Below are positions 1 to 6,443 of a DNA stretch of 10,640 nt, one piece after another. Numbering within the stretch: position 1 is the first letter of the stretch; every line of letters starts with the position of its first letter. The stretch comes from Bacillota bacterium (GTDB lineage: Bacteria; Armatimonadota; Hebobacteria; Hebobacterales; Hebobacteraceae): NCBI GenBank assembly GCA_030597345.1, contig JAUVSA010000046.1:1-10640 (forward strand), written 5' to 3'. The translations under genes and the position numbers were made by a program. A model generated the notes under the pieces. The model did no database searches and had not been told where the DNA came from. It saw only the letters and a program-made list of their open reading frames with translations.

Positions 1-1056
1 CAGTTTGGCGGCGGCGGAGGCGGCCTGGGTGGCGGTCTCGGTGGTGGCGGCGGCGGGTTTGGTGGCGGTCTGGGCGGCGGCGGCGGTCTCGGTGGTGGTG
101 GAGGGATCGGCGGCGGTCGCGGCGGCGGTTTGGGTGGCGGCGGTGGCGGGGGCGGTCTGGGTGGCGGCGGCGGGAGCTCGCTCATCGCCCTTCTGCCGGA
201 GGGCGTCGAGCCACCGATCGCTTATCCCGTGCTCAACATGCTCCTGATCCAGGGCACCGAGGAGGGGATCAACGAGTTCATCGAACTGCTCAAGATCCTG
301 GACCGAAAGCCCCAGCAGATCATCGTCGAAATCCAGGAAGTCGTGGTGAGCCAGACGGCGCAGAAGCAGATGGGACTGGACTGGTTCTATATCGCCGGGA
401 ATACCACCATCACGCCCCAGGGGATGGCGACGGCCGCGAGCATCATCGTCGGGTACAACCCGCCGGGGCCCTCGAACTTCAAGGCGACCCTGTACTACCT
501 GCTGGAACACGGCTACGGCCGTGTAACCTCTTCCATCCGGGTCGCCACCATGAACCTGGTTCCCGCCTATAACCTGATATCAATTCAGTATCCCTGGGTG
601 CAGGTTGGTGGGATCTCGGGAGACCCGTTCCGGGGCACCAACATCCAGACGCTCAACGTGACCACGTACCCCATCATCAGTCAACTGTACGTAGTGCCGC
701 GGATCAATGGCGACGGCACCATCACCATTACTGTGCCTTACACCAAGAGTAACATCACGGGAACGGTGGCGGTGCCCACCCAGTTCGGCAGCATTGAATA
801 CCCGATCATCACCACGAACTCCTTGCTGCCGACTGTCAACGTCCGCGACGGCGAGACGTTCGTCGTCGGCGGCGGCGTGGACAGGTCTACGGTGACGAGC
901 ATTCGCAGGCTGCCGATTCTTAGCGATATCCCGCTGATAGGGGAGCTGCTCTTCACCCGCAAGACGTCGGTCGTCAACGAGGCGGAAACGCTGCTCTTCA
1001 TCACGCCGCGCATCATCAAGGAAGAGGCGGCGCCGGCCACGCTGGGACCGATCTAG
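1..1056 (+). CDS. Secretin (type IV pilus PilQ / type II GspD family), C-terminal part, 5' end outside window
   Basis: The frame is open from base 1 and ends at TAG 1054-1056, giving 351 residues with the N-terminus missing. Residues 1-60 are low complexity: 47 of 60 are Gly, broken by single Leu, Phe, Ile or Arg. Next comes the end of a secretin N-type domain, with LNMLLIQGT near residue 80 and the LDRKPQQIIVEIQEVVVS segment that links to the beta-barrel. The C-terminal signature is clear: NVRDGETFVVGGG, then RLPILSDIPLIGELLF, then a closing LLFITPRII. Secretins form the multimeric outer-membrane gate for pili or secreted proteins. The Gly-rich run probably lies in the flexible loop often found in the last N domain, but its length is unusual. 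The following aroB remnant suggests a pilMNOPQ-type pilus cluster, so PilQ is likelier than GspD. The protein ends right after the barrel, with no S-domain for a pilotin. Confidence 0.93.
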   Translation, partial: QFGGGGGGLGGGLGGGGGGFGGGLGGGGGLGGGGGIGGGRGGGLGGGGGGGGLGGGGGSSLIALLPEGVEPPIAYPVLNMLLIQGTEEGINEFIELLKILDRKPQQIIVEIQEVVVSQTAQKQMGLDWFYIAGNTTITPQGMATAASIIVGYNPPGPSNFKATLYYLLEHGYGRVTSSIRVATMNLVPAYNLISIQYPWVQVGGISGDPFRGTNIQTLNVTTYPIISQLYVVPRINGDGTITITVPYTKSNITGTVAVPTQFGSIEYPIITTNSLLPTVNVRDGETFVVGGGVDRSTVTSIRRLPILSDIPLIGELLFTRKTSVVNEAETLLFITPRIIKEEAAPATLGPI

Positions 1057-1088
1057 CGCGGGGGCGGCCGAACTGTACGAGATTTCCA

Positions 1089-1121
1089 CGGAAGCGGCGC
1101 TCGCGACGAGCGCCGCTTCCG
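1089..1121 (+). terminator. Strong stem-loop after the secretin gene, possible terminator
   Basis: There is a perfect 15-bp inverted repeat (1089-1103 with 1107-1121) around a 3-base CGA loop, 32 bases after the secretin stop. It is GC-rich and should be very stable. No T-run follows, so a classical intrinsic terminator is not proven. It could instead stop RNA decay from the 3' end, or end transcription with Rho's help. Confidence 0.5.
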
Positions 1122-1126
1122 CCAGC

Positions 1127-1355
1127 ATGGTGGAGCGGCCTGTGGTCAACTCGGCCAATGATCGCCAGACATCCTCCCCGCTTCGCGTCGACCTCGGCGA
1201 CCGCTCCTGCGGAATTCGCGTGCGCCCCGGGGCCTTGGCGCGGGCCGGAGAGATGATCGCGCAGGCAGTGAGACCGGGCCGCGATTGGAGAGGCTGTCGG
1301 CTGCGTCGAGGTCGGGGGTGAGGTTCCGGAGAACACGGTGAGTAGGGCGCACTAA
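1127..1355 (+). pseudogene. aroB: Remnant of 3-dehydroquinate synthase gene (internal deletion plus frame change)
   Basis: From ATG 1127 a 64-codon ORF contains LGDRSCGIRVRPGALARAGE, which matches the start of AroB (usual form: lG-RSY-I-IG-G-L---G). After about base 1270 the likeness stops in this frame. In another frame, open from 1272 to TAA 1353-1355, the translation is RAAIGEAVGCVEVGGEVPEN and so on, which resembles the AroB C-terminus (usual form: R-IGea-v---vp-e-v--al). About 47 N-terminal and 27 C-terminal codons remain. A normal AroB has roughly 350-370 residues, so some 280-290 codons are missing, including the NAD-binding and metal-ligand regions, and the two ends are out of frame. 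The product cannot be active. Position supports the call, because aroK/aroB commonly follow pilQ. The identification rests on my reading of short conserved segments, not on an alignment. An assembly error is possible. Confidence 0.6.
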
Positions 1356-1377
1356 TCTGATGGAGGGGATGTCCAAA

Positions 1378-2067
1378 ATGGTCTGCGACTTCCACACACA
1401 CACCATCCACAGCGACGGCAGGCTGCTGCCGGTTGAGCTGATTCGCAGAGCGGTGGTGCGCGGTTACCGCGCGATCGCCCTCACCGACCACGTCTCCCCG
1501 GGCAACCTCGCCCCCGTGCTGGAGGCGCTGGTCGCTGACTGCCAGCTCGCAGAGGACCACTGGGAGGTGCGAGCCATCCCCGGCGTGGAGCTGACCCATC
1601 TGCCGCCCGCGGCCATCGCGGAGGTGGCAGAGGAGGCCCGGCGGCGGGGGGCCGAGCTGGTCCTCGTGCACGGGGAGACGCTGGTCGAGCCGGTGCCGCC
1701 GGGGACGAACCTGGCCGCCCTCCGCTGTCCCAACGTGGATATCCTGGCCCACCCGGGGACCATCGACGTCGAGCTGGCAGGCCTTGCCGCGCGCAACGGG
1801 ATCTTCCTGGAGATCTCCGCCCGCCCCGGGCACTCGCTCGCCAATGGGACCGTCGCCGCCGTCGCACGCAAGGCAGGCGCTTTGCTGCTGGTCAATAGCG
1901 ACTGTCACGCTCCCTCCGAGATCCTCACCGAGGACTTCGCCCGGAAGGTGGCGGCCGGCGCGGGTCTATCTGAAGAGGAGACGGCGAGGGTGCTGTTCGA
2001 GAACCCCGAGCGGTTGCTGGACAAGCTGGCCCAGCGAAAGCGCTTGCCCGGCCTCACCGCCGCCTAG
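1378..2067 (+). CDS. PHP-domain phosphoesterase (histidinol-phosphatase-like hydrolase)
   Basis: This 229-residue protein is a single PHP domain, a metal-dependent phosphoesterase fold. All expected ligand motifs are present: FHTHTIHSDG (H6, H8, D13), LTDH (D37, H38), GVE (E71), VHGE (H98), LAHPG (H125) and NSDCH (D175, H177). These would hold two or three metal ions. The length suits small stand-alone PHP proteins related to HisK and YcdX; no polymerase or other domain is attached. The substrate cannot be told from sequence; histidinol phosphate or a nucleoside monophosphate are both possible. I chose ATG 1378 because GGAGGGG (1362-1367) lies 10 bases upstream and the protein then begins MVCDFHTH, as is usual. 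ATG 1360 and 1369 are in frame but poorly spaced. The gene starts just after the aroB remnant and may share its upstream transcript. Confidence 0.9.
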   Translation: MVCDFHTHTIHSDGRLLPVELIRRAVVRGYRAIALTDHVSPGNLAPVLEALVADCQLAEDHWEVRAIPGVELTHLPPAAIAEVAEEARRRGAELVLVHGETLVEPVPPGTNLAALRCPNVDILAHPGTIDVELAGLAARNGIFLEISARPGHSLANGTVAAVARKAGALLLVNSDCHAPSEILTEDFARKVAAGAGLSEEETARVLFENPERLLDKLAQRKRLPGLTAA

Positions 2068-2089
2068 AGACGCCCGGCCGGTCGCGTTT

Positions 2090-2118
2090 TTGACACCCCA
2101 CAGTCGGCGTGCTATACT
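2090..2118 (+). promoter_or_regulatory. Sigma-70-type promoter for purH (and probably glyA-folC)
   Basis: TTGACA at 2090-2095 and TATACT at 2113-2118 are separated by exactly 17 bases. That is a full -35 consensus and a five-of-six -10 match. Transcription should start near 2125, leaving about a 30-base leader before the purH start. It sits in the only AT-rich stretch of the gap after the PHP gene, so purH probably begins a new transcription unit. Confidence 0.8.
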
Positions 2119-2155
2119 CGCCGTCGTCTGAGCTATCCCACATGAGGTGAGCGCG

Positions 2156-3715
2156 GTGGCCCGCGTGCAGACTGCTCTTATCAGCGTGTCGGACAAGAGC
2201 GGGATCCGAGAATTTGCAGCCAGTCTCGCCGGGCTTGGCGTGACGATTCTCTCGTCCGGAGGCACTGCCGCGCACCTCCGAGAGGGCGGGGTCAAGGTCA
2301 CCGATGTCTCCGACTACACCGGCTTTCCCGAGATGATGGACGGCCGGGTTAAGACCTTGCATCCGAAGATCCACGGCGGATTGCTGGCCCTCCGCGACAA
2401 TCCCGAGCACCTGGCGGCCGCGGAGAAGCACGGCATTACGCTCATCGACCTCGTTGCAGTGAACCTCTACCCGTTCGAGCAGACAGTCGCGAAGCCGGAC
2501 GTGAGCTTGATGGACGCCATCGAGAACATCGACATCGGCGGGCCCTCCATGGTGAGATCGGCGGCGAAGAACTATCGGTCGGTGGCCATCATTGTCGATC
2601 CCGCTCGCTATCAGGCAGTCCTGGAGGAGATGCGCGAGAAGGAGGGCGCGATATCCGAGGCGACCCGCGCTCAGCTTGCGTTGGATGCTTTTGCGCATAC
2701 CGCGTGCTACGACGCGGCCATCTACAGCTACCTCGCCAGCCGGGCGGGCGACGGAGACGCGTTTCCGGGGTTCTTCCTTCAGCCGTACCAGAGAGTCAGC
2801 GAGCTACGCTATGGCGAGAACCCACACCAGCAGGCCGCTTTCTACCGGCGCTCCCTGCCCAATCCAATCGGACTTGCCGCGGCGCGACAGCTTCACGGCA
2901 AGGCGCTCTCCTTCAACAACTACCTCGACCTGGAGGCCGTGCTGGGGTTCGTCCGCGAGTTCGAAGGTCCCGCTGCCATCGTGGTCAAGCACACCAGCGC
3001 CTGCGGCGCCGCGGTCGGCCGGAGCTTGGCGGACGCCTACCGGGACGCGCTTGCGACCGATCCACTCTCTGCATTTGGGGGGATCATCGGCCTCAACCAG
3101 CGAGTTGACCCTGAAACCGCGCAGGCGATACTCGACGGCATCGAACGCCACGGGTTCATGGAGTGCGTGCTCGCGCCGGGCTACGATCCCGCCGCGCTGG
3201 AGGCGCTGAAGCAGAAGAAGAACCTGCGGCTGCTCGAGCTGCCGGACCTGGCCTCCGCCGACCCCTGGGCATTCAAGCACGTCTCCGGCGGCCTCGTCGT
3301 CCAGTCCCCCGACATGGGGACGGGGCCGCCCGAGCTCAAAGTCGCCACCAAGCGCGTCCCGACGGCAGGGGAGGATGCCGCGCTCAGATTCGCGTGGACC
3401 GTCTGCAAGCACACGAAGTCCAACGCCATCGTCATCGCGAGGGAGGGAACGGCAGTCGGAATCGGCGGCGGCGTGACGAGCCGCGTCGATGCCGTTAACC
3501 TCGCCGTGGAGAAAGCCGGCGACCGCGCACGAGGGGCCGTGCTCGCCTCCGACGCATTCTTCCCGAAGCCGGATGCCGTTGACGCCGCGGCGCGGGCCGG
3601 CGTGACGGCCATCATCCAGCCCGGGGGCTCGCTGGGTGACGAGGAGGCAGTTGCCATGTGCGATAGCCGTGACATGGCGATGGTCTTCACGGGGGTCCGC
3701 CACTTCCGACATTGA
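2156..3715 (+). CDS. purH: Bifunctional AICAR formyltransferase / IMP cyclohydrolase
   Basis: PurH carries out the last two steps of purine synthesis: it moves a formyl group from 10-formyl-THF to AICAR, then closes the ring to IMP in the cytoplasm. The 519-residue length is normal. The MGS-like cyclohydrolase domain (about 1-200) shows ALISVSDKSGI, LSSGGTA, DGRVKTLHPKIHGG and ENIDIGGPSMVRSAAKN. The transformylase domain (about 205-519) shows LRYGENPHQ, FNNYLDLEA, KHTSACG (catalytic pair K278, H279), LSAFGG, KSNAIV, GGGVTSRVDA and the terminal FTGVRHFRH. The usual KHTNPCG is KHTSACG here, a small variation next to the catalytic His. GTG 2156 is preferred because AGGTGA (2145-2150) lies 5 bases upstream; GTG 2147 is an in-frame alternative with no spaced ribosome site. 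glyA follows after 67 bases. Confidence 0.97.
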   Translation: MARVQTALISVSDKSGIREFAASLAGLGVTILSSGGTAAHLREGGVKVTDVSDYTGFPEMMDGRVKTLHPKIHGGLLALRDNPEHLAAAEKHGITLIDLVAVNLYPFEQTVAKPDVSLMDAIENIDIGGPSMVRSAAKNYRSVAIIVDPARYQAVLEEMREKEGAISEATRAQLALDAFAHTACYDAAIYSYLASRAGDGDAFPGFFLQPYQRVSELRYGENPHQQAAFYRRSLPNPIGLAAARQLHGKALSFNNYLDLEAVLGFVREFEGPAAIVVKHTSACGAAVGRSLADAYRDALATDPLSAFGGIIGLNQRVDPETAQAILDGIERHGFMECVLAPGYDPAALEALKQKKNLRLLELPDLASADPWAFKHVSGGLVVQSPDMGTGPPELKVATKRVPTAGEDAALRFAWTVCKHTKSNAIVIAREGTAVGIGGGVTSRVDAVNLAVEKAGDRARGAVLASDAFFPKPDAVDAAARAGVTAIIQPGGSLGDEEAVAMCDSRDMAMVFTGVRHFRH

Positions 3716-3740
3716 TGTGGGCGGCGCGCAGGGCAGCAGC

Positions 3741-3769
3741 CGGACAGCGGGCATTGCCCCGGATGTCCG
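3741..3769 (+). promoter_or_regulatory. Stem-loop just ahead of the glyA ribosome binding site
   Basis: CGGACA (3741-3746) pairs with TGTCCG (3764-3769), and inside it GGGC (3749-3752) pairs with GCCC (3756-3759) around an ATT loop. The two stems are separated by an uneven internal loop. The hairpin ends 2 bases before the GGAGGA site of glyA. It could adjust glyA translation or act as a processing site in a purH-glyA message. It has no T-run and is not a classical terminator. Function is inferred only. Confidence 0.35.
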
Positions 3770-3782
3770 ATGGAGGAACCGT

Positions 3783-5036
3783 ATGAACCGCACCCTGAAG
3801 CAAGCAGACCCGGAGATGGCCGCCGTACTCGAAGAGGAGCTGGAGCGGCAGCGGACGACGCTTGTGATGATTCCCTCGGAGAACTACGCCTCGAAGGCCG
3901 TGCTCCAGGCCCAGGGCTGTCTCATGACCAACAAGTACGCGGAGGGGTATCCGGGGGCGCGCTGGTACAACGGGTGCGGAGCAGTGGACAAGGCCGAGCA
4001 GCTCGCCATCGACCGGGCGAAGGAGCTCTTTGGGGCCGATCACGTCAACGTCCAAGCTCACACCGGCTCGCAGGCCAACATGGCGGCCTACTACGCCGTG
4101 CTCGACCCCGGCGACACTATTCTCACCCTGTCGGTGGACCACGGCGGCCACTTGAGCCACGGGCAGCCCACCAACTTCTCGGGACGCCACTACCGCGTCC
4201 ATCACTACGCGCTCGACCGCGAGACCGAGCTGCTGGACTACGACTCCGCGCGGAAGATCGCGCACCTCTACCAGCCGAAGCTCATCGTCGTCGGGTTCAG
4301 CGCCTACCCCCGAACCATCGACTGGGGCGCCTGGCGGGCCATTGCCGACGAGGTGAACGCGCTGCTGATGGCGGACATCGCGCACATCGTCGGCCTCGTG
4401 GCGGCGGGCATTCACCCCAGCCCGGTGCCGTACGCGGACATCGTCACCTCTACCACCCACAAGACCCTGCGCGGACCCCGCGGCGCTTTCATCATGTGCA
4501 AGCGCCACCTCGCCGATGGCATCGACCGCGCCATCTTCCCCGGCCTACAGGCCGGGCCGCTGATGCACGCCATCGCGGCCAAGGCGATCGCCTTCGGGGA
4601 AGCGCTGACCGAGGAATTTCGCGAGTATCAGCGGGAGATCGTCAAGAACGCGCGCGCCCTGGGCGAGACTCTCCATGCCCAGGGCCTCCGTCTGGTCTCC
4701 GGCGGCACTGACACGCACCTGCTGCTCTGTGACCTCCGGCCTCTCACCCTCAGCGGCCGCGACGCGGCCAACCTGTTGGAAGAAGCCGGGATCATCGTCA
4801 ACAAGAACTGCATCCCCTACGACCATCAGCCGCCGGCCATCGCCTCCGGCATCCGGCCCGGGACGCCGGCGCTCACCACGCGGGGCATGAAGGAGCCGGA
4901 GATGCACCAGATCGGGGAGATGATCGGTCGCGTGCTGCGCGTTCCGCTGGACTCGGATCTGCGCAAGCAGGTGCGCCAGGAGGTGCTGGCCCTCTGCGAG
5001 CGCTTCCCGATCTATGAGGGCATGGAGGTCGTCTGA
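3783..5036 (+). CDS. glyA: Serine hydroxymethyltransferase (divergent form)
   Basis: This cytoplasmic PLP enzyme interconverts serine plus THF with glycine plus 5,10-methylene-THF, and is the main entry of one-carbon units. At 417 residues it has full family length. Visible motifs are PSEN (32-34), TNKYAEGYPG (Y52, E54), GSQAN, HGGHLSHG (H120, H123), DIAH (D198, H201), TTHKTLRGPRG with PLP lysine K227, and SGIRPGTP with carboxylate-binding R358. Some normally constant positions differ: RWYNGCG replaces the usual RYYGGCE, so W61 takes the place of the first Tyr of the pair; QAHTGSQAN replaces QPHSGSQAN; and FPGLQAGPLMH replaces FPG-QGGPLMH. These suggest a divergent lineage or altered acceptor preference, but the core catalytic residues remain. 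GGAGGA (3772-3777) supports ATG 3783. It lies between purH and folC in a folate one-carbon group. Confidence 0.94.
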   Translation: MNRTLKQADPEMAAVLEEELERQRTTLVMIPSENYASKAVLQAQGCLMTNKYAEGYPGARWYNGCGAVDKAEQLAIDRAKELFGADHVNVQAHTGSQANMAAYYAVLDPGDTILTLSVDHGGHLSHGQPTNFSGRHYRVHHYALDRETELLDYDSARKIAHLYQPKLIVVGFSAYPRTIDWGAWRAIADEVNALLMADIAHIVGLVAAGIHPSPVPYADIVTSTTHKTLRGPRGAFIMCKRHLADGIDRAIFPGLQAGPLMHAIAAKAIAFGEALTEEFREYQREIVKNARALGETLHAQGLRLVSGGTDTHLLLCDLRPLTLSGRDAANLLEEAGIIVNKNCIPYDHQPPAIASGIRPGTPALTTRGMKEPEMHQIGEMIGRVLRVPLDSDLRKQVRQEVLALCERFPIYEGMEVV

Positions 5037-5073
5037 GTTAGTCCGTCCCCTGTACATCGGCCCACGGGTCGCG

Positions 5074-6408
5074 ATGACCTACCGAGAAGCCGTCGCCTAT
5101 CTTGAATCTCTCATCGATTACGAGCGCACCCCCGCGGGGGCGGCGGCCGCGCGCGTGTGGAACCTCGACCGCATGCGCCACATGCTCGAGCACTTCGGCG
5201 ATCCTCACCTCTCACTGCGCTGCCTCCACATCGCCGGCACCAAGGGCAAGGGCTCCACGGCCGCGATGGCGGCCTCCATCCTGACCGCAGCCGGCCACCG
5301 CACCGGGCTCTACACATCGCCTCATCTGGTCTCATTTCGCGAGCGAATCCGCATCGATGGGAAGATGATCCCGGAGGCCGATGTGCTTGCCCTCGTCGAT
5401 GAGATTCGACCCATTGTGGAAGGCATGCGCGAGTCAGAGATCGGGCCGCCCAGCTTCTTCGAAGCCTACACTCTTATGGGATTCCTGCACTTCGCGCAGC
5501 AACACGTGGATCTCGCGGTCCTCGAGACCGGGCTCGGGGGTCGTCTGGATGCCACGAATCTCGCCAGGCCGCTGGCATGCGCTATCACTCGCATCGGTCG
5601 CGACCACACTCAGGAACTCGGTGACACCATTCCCGAAATAGCGCGGGAGAAGGCCGGCATCATCAAACCGGGCGTCTCCGTCATCTCCGCTCCCCAGCCG
5701 ACGGAGGCGCTCGAAGTCTTCCAGGAGGTGTGCCTGGAGCGCCGCGCGCAGCTCATCGTCGTCGGCGAGGAATCCGGCCCGAAGGCCTCGATCACTCAGG
5801 CCGACCATGCCCGTCAGGTTATGACCATCCACGGCCTCCGCGGGATCTATCCCGATCTCGACAGCCCGCTTCTAGGCGCGCACCAGGCCGAGAATGCCGC
5901 GGTCGCCGTCGGTCTGGTGGAGCTGCTCGCCAACCACGGCATGGAGATCGGCGAGGAGGCAATCAGGGCCGGCATCAAATCGGTCCGCTGGCCGGGGCGA
6001 TTCCAGATCGTCAGCCGCAGCCCCTACCTAATCCTGGACGGCGCTCACGATGAGCTCGGCGCGGCCGCGCTGGCCGCGGCCTTGGAGTCGCTCTTTCCGA
6101 GCCGCCGCATCATCCTCGTGCTTGGGCTCCACAGGGACAAAGAAACGGAGGGCATCATCGCTCCCCTCTGCCCTCTCGTGGATCGGGTGATAGCGACCGC
6201 GAGCAGCTCTCCCCGCGCCCTGGACGCTCGTGAACTCCAGCGTCTCCTCTTCCCCCACTGCCGGCACACGGCCGCCTACACCCCCGTCTCCCTGGCGGTG
6301 CGGGAGGCGGTCGATCAGGCGCACCGCAGCGACGTTGTGGTGGTGACGGGTTCGCTGTATGTCGTGGGGGAGGCGATGAGCGCCCTCGGGATCGCCGAAT
6401 CCGATTAG
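5074..6408 (+). CDS. folC: Folylpolyglutamate synthase / dihydrofolate synthase family ligase
   Basis: FolC is a cytoplasmic Mur-type ATP ligase that adds glutamate to folates (and in many bacteria to dihydropteroate), which keeps folates in the cell and raises their affinity for enzymes such as PurH and GlyA. The 444-residue protein shows the P-loop GTKGKGST (55-62), LYTSPHL (79-85), ETGLGGRLDATN (151-162), IGRDHTQELG, REKAGIIKPG (K193 is the lysine carbamoylated in this family), LLGAHQAENAAVA, GRFQIV, LDGAHDELGA and VTGSLYVVGEA. Two substitutions from the textbook pattern are mild: GTKGKGS for GTNGKGS, and GAHD for GAHN. ATG 5074 gives the normal start MTYREAVAYLESLIDY; an in-frame ATG at 5014 lies inside glyA and adds residues not seen in the family. 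No strong ribosome site is visible, so translation may depend on glyA, 37 bases upstream. Confidence 0.95.
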   Translation: MTYREAVAYLESLIDYERTPAGAAAARVWNLDRMRHMLEHFGDPHLSLRCLHIAGTKGKGSTAAMAASILTAAGHRTGLYTSPHLVSFRERIRIDGKMIPEADVLALVDEIRPIVEGMRESEIGPPSFFEAYTLMGFLHFAQQHVDLAVLETGLGGRLDATNLARPLACAITRIGRDHTQELGDTIPEIAREKAGIIKPGVSVISAPQPTEALEVFQEVCLERRAQLIVVGEESGPKASITQADHARQVMTIHGLRGIYPDLDSPLLGAHQAENAAVAVGLVELLANHGMEIGEEAIRAGIKSVRWPGRFQIVSRSPYLILDGAHDELGAAALAAALESLFPSRRIILVLGLHRDKETEGIIAPLCPLVDRVIATASSSPRALDARELQRLLFPHCRHTAAYTPVSLAVREAVDQAHRSDVVVVTGSLYVVGEAMSALGIAESD

Positions 6409-6443
6409 CGCTGGCGCGTGCTCTCGCCCGCCGTCGCCAGGGG

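Noticed and set aside
1..180. Gly-codon repeats as a CRISPR array or mobile repeat
   Set aside because: The repeats are in-frame GGN codons of a secretin, with no constant repeat/spacer structure.
580..1908. 442-codon ORF on - spanning the secretin end, the aroB remnant and the PHP gene
   Set aside because: It runs antisense through two clear genes, and its product is low-complexity Arg/Asp/Gly-rich with no recognisable motif. GC-rich codon bias produces such open antisense frames.
2804..3793. 329-codon ORF on - inside purH
   Set aside because: Shadow of purH with no family likeness and no ribosome site.
6411..6440. CTGGCG/CGCCAG inverted repeat between folC and the MttB-family gene as a terminator
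   Set aside because: Only 6 base pairs around an 18-base loop with no T-run; too weak to call.
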